Shown here piece after piece: positions 1-8,200 of a DNA stretch of 64,000 nucleotides. Each line of letters begins with the position of its first letter. Position 1 is the stretch's first letter. Location: NCBI GenBank assembly GCA_036925085.1, contig JAUPFP010000204.1, positions 17,509 to 81,508 on the forward strand. Direction: 5' to 3'. Below the pieces are notes generated by a model. It saw only the letters and a list, made by a program, of their open reading frames with translations, was not told the origin of the DNA and ran no database searches. A program made the translations under genes and the position numbers. Source of the DNA: Brachycybe producta (lineage: Eukaryota; Arthropoda; Diplopoda; Playtdesmida; Andrognathidae).

Positions 1-820
1 CTTCAACTTCATTTTCAACTTCAACTTCAATTTCAACTTCAACTTCAACTTCAACTTCAATTCCAACTTCACTTTCAACTTTAACTTCACCTTCAACTTC
101 AACTTCAACTTCAACTTCAACTTCAACTTCAACTTCAAATTCAACTTCAACTTCAACTTCATCTTCAACTTTAACTTCAACTTCAACTTCAAATTCAACT
201 TCAACTTCAACTTCAAATTCAACTTCAACTTCACCTTCAACTTCAACTTCAACTTCAACTTCAACTTCAACTTCAACTTCAACTTCAAATTCAACTTCAA
301 CTTCAACTTCAAATTCAACTTCAACTTCAACTTTAACTTAAACTTAAACTTCAATTTCAAACTTAACTTCAACTTCAACTTCAATTTCAATTTCAAATTC
401 AATTTCAACTTCAACTTCAATTTCAACTTTAACTTCAACTTCAATTTCAACTTCAACTTCAATTTCAACTTCAACTTCAACTTCATTTTCAACTTTAAGT
501 TGAACTTCAATTTCAACTTCAACTTCAATTTCAACTTCAATTTCAACTTTAACTTAAACTTCAATTTCAACTTCAACTTCAATTTCAAATTCCATTTCAA
601 CTTCAACTTCAATTTCAACTTTAACTTCAACTTCAACTTCAATTTCAACTTCAACTTCATTTTCAACTTCAACTTCAATTTCAACTTCAACTTTAACTTC
701 AACTTCAATTCCAACTTCATTTTCAAACTTTAACTTCACCTTCAACTTCAACTTCAACTTCAACTTCAACTTCAACTTCAACTTCAAATTCAACTTCAAC
801 TTCAACTTCATCTTCAACTT
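1..820. repeat. (CTTCAA)n degenerate hexanucleotide satellite, left part
   Basis: The whole stretch is built of six-base units CTTCAA with variants such as TTTCAA, ATTCAA, CTTTAA, CTTAAA and CTTCAT. The + strand has almost no G. It is the same array that resumes at 13452; element A was inserted into it. Reading frames here encode only two-residue repeats and are not genes. No promoter or RNA gene is visible. Confidence 0.97.
817..820. repeat. Target-site duplication of element A, left copy
   Basis: ACTT directly before the LTR terminus; matches 13452-13455. Four bases is within the range made by Ty3/gypsy integrases. ACTT is common in the surrounding array, so a chance match is easy; the clean restoration of the array supports it. 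Confidence 0.75.
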
Positions 821-1181
821 TGTAACGTCCCGCCGGACCGTTACAATAACCCCAGTAAGTTCACCCCAAAAAGGACGTAAAACTTACCGCTGAACCGGCT
901 CCTTACGGGGACGGGACCGTACCCGTAGCCGTCTCCCGCACGGTGCTCCCTGGGTTGTGCCGACTCCACGGAGCCACCCTCGACGGACACGACGAAAAAC
1001 CACGCCGCCACGCCGAGAATATCGCGGTAGAACCGGAGTTCTACCGCGAGCCGACACGAAGACCGGCCGAAACAAGTCGGAAGCAGGACGGTGGCGATTC
1101 CCCAACCGGTAATCCCACCCTCCCACGCGGTACTTCCCCAAAGAAACGACACGACACAGTAAGTGATGAATAAAAAGTATA

Positions 1182-1187
1182 TTTATT
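1182..1187 (-). terminator. Polyadenylation signal AATAAA in element A 3' LTR
   Basis: AATAAA on the minus strand about 85 bases downstream of the TATA-like box at 1272-1279. In the 3' LTR it would direct cleavage of the element transcript, giving a short R region. Confidence 0.7.
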
Positions 1188-1271
1188 GCACTTACGGCGA
1201 GGTAAAAGATGATAAGATGGCAGTGATATCTACACAACTTGGCTGGTCAACTTCTACCAGCCAAGCCCCCA

Positions 1272-1279
1272 TAAATATA
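1272..1279 (-). promoter_or_regulatory. TATA-like box of element A 3' LTR
   Basis: TATATTTA on the minus strand. This is the copy of the 5' LTR promoter box at 13109-13116; from here it could drive transcription outward into the satellite at 1-820. Confidence 0.55.
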
Positions 1280-1614
1280 CAAACAAGGCCGACAGGCCAA
1301 AGGCACAAAAACAGAAGAGGCACTGGCCAGTGGAGGTCTCCTTGACCTCCACCCACAGGTCTAGTCTCATGTACAGCCTACAACCAACTGCCCAGATCCT
1401 GTGGTTGACTAGGCCACAGGAAACCTCCAGGCAACTCCACCTGGAGGGGACAGAGGTCACTTCTGACCTCTCACCCATAGACTTCATGGTGAGAGGTCTG
1501 CTGGCACCAAAATGGCATCCGACCTAACAGCCTACTGTAGCTGTCAGGCAGACCACCATAGGGAAATTCGTCTGCTCCACCAAAATTAAAATTGGAGCAG
1601 ACCAGGTTGCCACA

Positions 1615-1631
1615 ATCCTCTCAACTTCCCT
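1615..1631 (-). promoter_or_regulatory. Polypurine tract (plus-strand primer) of element A
   Basis: AGGGAAGTTGAGAGGAT read on the minus strand, directly abutting the 3' LTR terminus. The same 17 bases abut the 3' LTR of element B (57931-57947). It is purine-rich but contains three T. Its core AAGTTGAGAGG recurs twice inside pol. Confidence 0.85.
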
Positions 1632-1691
1632 GTTCCGTCTCGGGAACAGGTCAGTCAAGCCAGCCAGGATTGCTTCCCGAACCTGACCTTC

Positions 1692-4600
1692 TTAGGTACC
1701 GGACGGCTTCTCTGGCGGTGTCGCGAAAGTGGAGCCCATCCACTCCGCAGCCCACCGACGTGCCCACCACAAGCACATCTGGGTGTTACGCCACCCAAAA
1801 CCAGTATCGAAGACTGTCCCCCTAAGACGGCTTTCCTCCAGGGCTCGGAATTCCTCGAAAGGAATATCCTGGAGTTGCGGACGCGTGTGAAGCGTCCGAC
1901 TTGTTAGGAGGTCTACCAGGGCAACCGCGGGCTCGGTCTCGCACCCTGGTAGAGGCTCAGTAATAAACTGTCCAGCCATACCTCCTAGGTCGCATCCCAG
2001 CAAACGTTGGATGAATGGGGCTGCACGCCGGGCTAGACGCACTATCCCGGCATCTAGTCCCACCACATCCAAAATAGCGAACGTTTGCTGGACCGGATTC
2101 ACGACCATGACAACCGGAAAACCTCCACAACCAAACGCCACAACATGGCGCATGTTGTACGGCGGTAGCCTTGCTACCCACGGCTCTGGAAGTGGCTCAT
2201 CCAGACGGTAGTAGCCGTGGTATTGGCAACCCTCCATTCCCGGTTGGTCCTGCCAGAGACCAAGCCGGTTATTCAGATACACCTCTGCATCTGAATACGG
2301 GGGCAATGCGCCAATACGCCGTCCCTCAGCCTCAGGCCTAGGGGAGGTTGACGTTTCAGGTCCTAGGGTATCGAATACCCCGCCGCCATGGACCGGAGAG
2401 AAGGTCGTACCCCCACTGGGGGTCACGGGGTCACTTTTAGCGGGAACACTAACTCCTGCACCCGAGGTTCCTTCGCCCTTAGGTGAGGGCAAAGTCACCC
2501 GGTGCAGGGTTCCCACTGCTCGAACCCGCAGGCTCGAGACCGCATCCACCTTCGGGGAGGATGGAGGCGTGCCGACCAAAACGTCGCGCATCGACCTACC
2601 ATCCATCCGCGCCGCCTCAACGGGACGGGTATGGACCGGTTGACTCCCGGCCGGCGTGCTTGCCTGAGCACGCCGGGACTCCTCCTTTTCCGCCACGACG
2701 CCTCCAGTTTCGGCTCCCTGGCGCCTACTACTGGAGGGTGTCGGACTTCCCTTCCTCTCACGTTTGGACCTCTTATGGTCCTTCTTCTTTTTCTTTTTCT
2801 TCCCGTGAGAGGAAGGTTGACCATGCGCCGGGTCAGACTTAACTGACCCCGACGACTTACTGGGCCGATCAGGCTTAGGCGGGTGGTTAGCCCCCTTCGC
2901 CTTCTCGGACTCCTTCTTCGAAGGTTTTCCGGCCGGAGCCGTACTCTTCTTCGTAGAAGTGCCCTTAGCCGAAGTGACAGTCGAGGACGATTGTCCGGAA
3001 ACAAATCTTCCTCGACCATCCCGAAGGAGAGACTTCTCCTTCGGTGCAAGAGTCGGCTGACTCTTGCCACCAGTCGCTTTGGCTTCCGCACCATGGGCTG
3101 GTGCACTGGAAGCCTGCATCGCCTCCCTCTCGGCGATTCGCTTCTGGCCAGCGATGGTCGTGGCACTCGCAATCGGCGGGACGCCACGACCGACAGGAGG
3201 TTCCCCTGTTTTGAGCGGACTCCGGGCGGGCATTCCCTGCAGGGGAGAAAACTCCGCAGCCCGGCGCTCAAACTCCTGCCGCTCTCCTGCACCGACCGCA
3301 CGAGCGATCTGTCGGTGCAGTCTCGCTGCTTGAGCCTGAAGCCGTTTGAGCTTATCCTCTAAGCTCTCGGGCTTCCGAGGTTCGGAGGCCTTTCCTCGAC
3401 CGGAGGACCTGGCCTTCTTACCTCGAGAGCGTTCAGCCACTGGTGGGGTGTGAGGGCGGGACCTCTTTTGTCCCTTACCACCACCACCACTCACAGATTT
3501 TCCCATTTTACCGGGAGCGGGTACTGGAGGCTGGGCAGCCTTTTTCTCCGCTCGCCGGTCCCTCTTCGGGTTGTCTGACCGCCAGCCGGAGGGGCCAGCT
3601 ACTGCCTCGGGCGGACCCGATCCAGCAGCCGGCTTCTCTGGCCAAGCAGCCCCTGGACAACCTTCAGGGTGGGCGAGAGTTTCTGCTCGAAGCCCCACAG
3701 CAGGCGTGAACTTCTTCAACGCCTCCTCCTTAGCTTTGAGCAGAGCCTCTCTCTCTGCGAGAGCCTTGGCTCTGGCAGTGATCCGTGCGGCTCCGGACTT
3801 TTTCTTGCACTTCTTCGCGCCGTCCTTCTTCACCTGCACGGTTGGAAACTCCCCAACGAAGCACCGACGGTCCCCGACCAGGAAGCCACCTTCCTGGACC
3901 ATGTCCCGTCTTGCTTCGTCCAACCAATCCAAGCGGTCTTCTTCTTCGGCCAAGGACACAGCCACGGCCTCCAAAGACATTGGATCGGCGGGAAGTACTC
4001 CGGGGGATCCCGTCCCAGACGGTTTACCCTCGGAGGCCGAACTACTCCCGTCAGACTCCGAAGAGCCCTCTGAAGAGGCGTTGCGGCTCCGCCACTGCCT
4101 TGAGGCGTCAACCACCACCGAATCAACGGTGGTTTCGACCTCCATCTCCGTGTCAATGACTAAGGACGCTCCCAAAGAGACGTCCTCACTGTCCTCGACC
4201 ACCCTAGACCAATCTAGGAGGTCTCGAACAGACGGAGACCCAGGTTCCGGGGTACTAGCGGTTACCACACCGGTAGCCGCTTTCCCACCATCAATACCCG
4301 CTTCTGCAGACTCACCAACCGGGGAGACTACCGCCGCCACCGACTGAACGGTGGTAGCAGCCGTATCCCTGGTGGGAGACTGCAGGTACCTGCCCCAGAA
4401 GGCTCCGACACCGGTCGGAGTCGACTGGGCAGATGCCGGACCTTCCACGGCCTCTGCCGCCGGGGAATCAACAGATTCCACGGTAGCATCCGCCGTTTCT
4501 GGCCCGCCAGATGATGGGGAGCCCTCCGATCCCGACTCCAACAGCCTTGCATCCCCTGGATGCAGCGGACTGAGGGAGGAGGACCGTTGGCCACTCCCGT

Positions 4601-4889
4601 CGCCTTCCTCCTTCTCCTTCTCCGTGATGGGCCTGCGAAAAAGGGACAAAACCGTTAACAACAAGTTTTCACCATGGAAAAGTGAATTCCACGGACTTTT
4701 ACTGTGAGAATTCATGTTTTCACCGTCCAAAGTCGGTAATTCACGGTCAAAACCGTGTTTTACCGCCTTCTTACGGTGAAAACCACTTTTCCCCCCTTTC
4801 AGAACCGGTAGAAAGGGTATTCCACGGGATTTCACCGTGCGAATCGCGGTTTCCACCGTCCGAAGTCGGTAAACCACGGTAAAAACCAT
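1692..4889 (-). CDS. Element A ORF3: large conserved protein of unknown function
   Basis: The open frame is 1065 codons, but homology to element B ORF3 begins only at 4632, directly after a strong 3' splice-site sequence, so the part from 4889 to 4633 is probably intron and the coding part is about 980 residues. After the acceptor comes an acidic and serine-rich region with a motif shared with B (SPLHPGDARLLES). A long Ser/Pro/Lys-rich, probably disordered middle follows, with a KAxA(E/K)REALLKAKEEAL coiled-coil-like piece near residue 390 and a run of seven Lys. The C-terminal domain, residues 872-1065, is globular-looking and aligns with B without gaps (about 66% identity, counted by eye over 180 positions). 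No signal peptide, zinc finger, protease triad or envelope features are recognised. It ends about 60 bases before the polypurine tract, the place where env sits in some relatives. The upstream ATG at 4887-4889 is not trusted. Confidence 0.85.
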   Translation of the reverse strand: MVFTVVYRLRTVETAIRTVKSRGIPFLPVLKGGKSGFHRKKAVKHGFDRELPTLDGENMNSHSKSPWNSLFHGENLLLTVLSLFRRPITEKEKEEGDGSGQRSSSLSPLHPGDARLLESGSEGSPSSGGPETADATVESVDSPAAEAVEGPASAQSTPTGVGAFWGRYLQSPTRDTAATTVQSVAAVVSPVGESAEAGIDGGKAATGVVTASTPEPGSPSVRDLLDWSRVVEDSEDVSLGASLVIDTEMEVETTVDSVVVDASRQWRSRNASSEGSSESDGSSSASEGKPSGTGSPGVLPADPMSLEAVAVSLAEEEDRLDWLDEARRDMVQEGGFLVGDRRCFVGEFPTVQVKKDGAKKCKKKSGAARITARAKALAEREALLKAKEEALKKFTPAVGLRAETLAHPEGCPGAAWPEKPAAGSGPPEAVAGPSGWRSDNPKRDRRAEKKAAQPPVPAPGKMGKSVSGGGGKGQKRSRPHTPPVAERSRGKKARSSGRGKASEPRKPESLEDKLKRLQAQAARLHRQIARAVGAGERQEFERRAAEFSPLQGMPARSPLKTGEPPVGRGVPPIASATTIAGQKRIAEREAMQASSAPAHGAEAKATGGKSQPTLAPKEKSLLRDGRGRFVSGQSSSTVTSAKGTSTKKSTAPAGKPSKKESEKAKGANHPPKPDRPSKSSGSVKSDPAHGQPSSHGKKKKKKKDHKRSKRERKGSPTPSSSRRQGAETGGVVAEKEESRRAQASTPAGSQPVHTRPVEAARMDGRSMRDVLVGTPPSSPKVDAVSSLRVRAVGTLHRVTLPSPKGEGTSGAGVSVPAKSDPVTPSGGTTFSPVHGGGVFDTLGPETSTSPRPEAEGRRIGALPPYSDAEVYLNNRLGLWQDQPGMEGCQYHGYYRLDEPLPEPWVARLPPYNMRHVVAFGCGGFPVVMVVNPVQQTFAILDVVGLDAGIVRLARRAAPFIQRLLGCDLGGMAGQFITEPLPGCETEPAVALVDLLTSRTLHTRPQLQDIPFEEFRALEESRLRGTVFDTGFGWRNTQMCLWWARRWAAEWMGSTFATPPEKPSGT

Positions 4890-5298
4890 GATTAACCACC
4901 TTCCGACGGTGAAAACACCCTCTCACCGAGTTCCGACGGTTGGAAAGGGCATTGCACGGACTTCTACCGTGCAAAATGCCGTGTTCACCGTCCAAAGTCG
5001 GCAATTCACGGTCAAAACCGTGTTTCACCGCCTTCGATCGGCGAAAACCACTCCCTGGCGGGCTTCTACCGTCCACACACCGTCGAACTGGGGCCTTCCC
5101 AAGCGAAACGGCGCTCGGACGGGCTGAACCCGCCGGAAAAGTGCTTTCCATAGTGGTTTGGCCACCATGACAACAGTCATGGCGGCGAAACCACACCCAC
5201 CACGTGTGTATACGGTCAATGACCGTAAAACACACCGTTAACATATAAAAGAGAACTGCCAACAGGCAGGAGAAGGAAATACCCTTAGAGGGACTTAC
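4633..5298 (-). other. Putative intron between pol and ORF3 of element A
   Basis: On the minus strand a consensus donor GTAAGT (5293-5298) is followed 666 bases later by a pyrimidine tract ending CGCAG (AG at 4633-4634). Protein similarity to element B stops at both edges, and the inside is a noncoding-looking tandem repeat. Joining this donor to this acceptor would not keep the pol frame in ORF3 (donor phase 0, acceptor phase 2). Using the leader donor at 12719-12724 instead does match the ORF3 phase. Confidence 0.5.
4675..5090. repeat. ~132-bp tandem repeat between pol and ORF3 (element A)
   Basis: About three copies of a 132-133-bp unit; the landmark CACCGTCCAAAGTCGG (or one-base variants) starts at 4721, 4854 and 4986. 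Units are rich in short dyads such as CACGGTCAAAACCGTG (4742 and 5008 areas). Element B has a different but similar ACGGT/ACCGT-rich repeat in the equivalent place. Confidence 0.75.
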
Positions 5299-8200
5299 TT
5301 TTTCACAGATGCCCTCTTTCTCCAGTTCTTGGTGGCCTCTTTGACGGTGAATTTTGGTTTTATTTAACCCACGTGTGGCCGGCGTTTTTCGTTTAAATTT
5401 GTGATAAACAAAATGGCGCCTAGCCGCCAAATTCACCGTCTTAGTGGCTAATGGCCGTGCAGTAGCGGCTAATACGTCATCAGCCGCCTCATGCATGGTC
5501 ACCATGGAGATTTCACCGTCGTCTGCCTTTTTAGGGGCAGACACACGGTGAATTTTCCTACACCAAGACTGGACCTGGTGGGTAGAGACATTTACCGTCA
5601 ATTCTCTTATATTGACGGTAATGGGAGCTTTCATGGAGGTTTTCACAGACGGATTTCGCCGTCCACGGACCGATTTCGTCGGACCTTGGACCAGACACCT
5701 GGGGATGGGCCGCCCTGGGTTTCTACCGAAACCGTAGCTGGCCCCAAACACCGCAATGTCCGGCCGCCTCCTCTCCCAGCCGTCCGCCCACAGTAGCAGA
5801 CTGCCGGCTCTACCCCACCACGGTAGGGGCACCCACAGGGTACCCCACAACCAGATACTCCCTATCCGAGGGTCGTACCCACTCACCTCAAACACCCTCG
5901 GTCTCCGCGGACGGAGATTATACCGAGGAGGTGGGGGGTCATCTCCCTCGGAGTCGGTAGACTCCTGCGAAGGAATGGTCGGTGGCTTTAGCGCCGGAGT
6001 CATTCCACTCCGCGCCGAAGCCTCCGTGGCATCGCTGTCTGTACCGGAGGAGGTTTCAGAGACACCAAGTCCATCTTCCTCTCTCACAGTGCAGGTGGGT
6101 ATATACGGCTTCAGGTTATCTACATGAAACCGGTCGCGCACCTTCCGACCATACCCGTCTACGAATTCTATCTCGTAGACTAGGTCAGAATACCGTGCGA
6201 CCACCGTACCCCTCTCAGCTTTATATGCCAAGTTCCATTTCTTCGCCTGGCCGAGTTTCCCAGCCTGATCTCTTATCCACACCGGATCTCCCGGCTGGTA
6301 AAGAGGAGGCTCCACACGGCCAGCGTCATACCGCTCTTTTTGCCTTTTCTGAGCAGCCGCCAAACATTGACGAGCCTGCTCCTCCACGGCTTGCTGGTCG
6401 GGCAAGTCGCGGACTGGACCGTTCGGAAGGAGATTATCAATCTCCATCCGGGGCTCACGGCCAAACAACAACTGATATGGAGAGACTTGCGTACTCTCCT
6501 GGACAGCTGTGTTATAAGCCCACACGGCGGGCCGTAATTTATCCCACCAATCACGCTGTTCCTTGAGGGGATCAAGGTACCGCTTGATGGTTTCCATTAC
6601 GGTTTTGTTCGTACGCTCCGTAAGCCCATTAGCTTGCGGATGGTACGCCGTCGTGAAGTGATGCGCTATGTTATAGCGCTCCCGGAACTTCAGCAGGACT
6701 TTGCTGGAGAACTGGGACCCACGATCCGAGACAAGAGCTTTCGGTGTGCCATACACCGAAAGGATCTCGTCCTTCAGAAATTTCACCACACAGGCGGCCG
6801 TGGCCCTTCGTACCGCCCTTGCCACACCGTACCGGGTGAAATAGTCAACCATGATTAATACATAGGTGACTCCACCCACGGAGGCAGGAAACGGTCCAAC
6901 GAAGTCCATTCCCCAGGTATCAACTGGGTACTCCGGCACAATCGGTTGGAGAAATCCCTGACTTCGAGCGAACTGTCGCGCTCTCTGACACACCAAACAT
7001 GACTTAACATATTCGGCAGTGTCCCGCTTCATACCGATCCAGTAGAAGCGTGAGCGCAGTCTCTGGTAGGTCTTAAACATCCCGAAGTGACCAGCTTCGG
7101 GAATGTCATGTAGCTTCCTTAGGCAGAAAGCCCTGCATGACTTCGGAACTACCAACACAGTTCTCAACCGATCCTGGATAGATCTGATGGCAAACAACAA
7201 GTCATCTGCCACCACGAACTTGAACCGGAGGTTCGAGTTGGGGTCACGGAAGATTTCACTCTTCACTTTGGAGCACCAGCCATCGGCCTCTTGCTCCTTG
7301 ACACAATCCACCTCGGAACGGATGTGGTAAATAACCTCACCTACGTCGGCTTCGACGTATTCAGGTAAGGAAAGGTCCGCCACATCACGAACAGGATACC
7401 GACTCAATGCGTCGGCATCCACGTGCAGTGTTCCCTTCCTATACTGAACCTTAAACCGGTACTCTTGAAGCTGCATCTGCCAACGCCCCAACCTGCCTTG
7501 CAGGTTCTTGGCTGTCTGCAGATAGCAAAGAGCATGGTGATCAGTTACGATCACAAACTCCCGGTTAAAGAGGTAAGGACGGAATTTACCCACGGCAAAC
7601 ATGACCGCCAAGCACTCCTGCTCGGTGACCGAATACCGTGTTTCCGCTCTTTTCATGAGTCGGCTTGCGTAGGCCAGAACACGGGGGACACTGTCCTCCG
7701 GCAACTTCTGGTAGACTACGACTCCCAAGCCGTACCCACTAGCGTCGGTATGGATAATTATCTCACCACGCGGATCGTACATGGTGAGTACCGGCGCTTC
7801 GGTTAAAAATGCCTTTAACCGAGCAAACGCTAGTTTGCACTGATCCGACCACTCGAAGGACGCATCCTTCTTTGTCAGATCGTGCAACGGCCTAGCCACC
7901 TTGGCGAAGTCCTTGATGAACCTTCGATAGTAACCGGCAAGTCCGAGAAAACTGCGGACGCCTGTCACCGTCGTCGGGACATCAAACTCCTGGACTGCCC
8001 GCACGAGATCCGGGTCCGGAGCAACTCCCTCGGCACTCACTACGTGACCGAGATAACGTACTTTGTTAAAGCCAAAGAAACATTTCTTCGGCTGGAGTTT
8101 CAGCTCCGCCCCTCGTAACAGTCCAAGGACAGTGGAGAGTCTCTCGAGAAACTGCTCGAAAGTGTTCCCAAAGACGATAATATCGTCCAGGTATACCAGA

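Larger units (their letters stand above)
821..1614 (-). repeat. Element A 3' LTR
   Basis: 794-bp long terminal repeat, nearly identical to 12658-13451 at a constant offset of 11837. In the element sense it begins TGTGGCAACC and ends GGACGTTACA. The inner edge lies next to the polypurine tract at 1615-1631. Differences from the 5' LTR seen by eye are three single-base changes (near 963, 1457 and 1518) and a four-base loop at 1034-1037 (CGGA here, TCCG in the 5' LTR). Short open frames within it are not supported as genes. Confidence 0.97.

Noticed and set aside
841..1487. Short open frames within the LTRs of elements A and B
   Set aside because: Most use non-ATG starts and lie in non-conserved LTR sequence; A and B LTRs share no protein-level similarity there.
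1692..4632. ORF3 as an envelope gene
   Set aside because: It is in the env position, but the conserved exon part has no signal peptide, furin-type site, fusion peptide or C-terminal membrane anchor.
2483..4707. Open frames opposite to ORF3, gag and pol
   Set aside because: Antisense frames in GC-rich coding sequence; they have no recognisable domains and mirror the codon pattern of the real genes.
4633..4889. ATG at 4887-4889 as the start of ORF3 in element A
   Set aside because: It lies in the tandem-repeat region upstream of the splice acceptor, where no similarity to element B ORF3 exists.
5700..6150. Chromodomain at the end of element A integrase
   Set aside because: After the GPY/F-type module the sequence is acidic and Pro-rich and then RYNLRPR; no aromatic-cage pattern of a chromodomain is seen.
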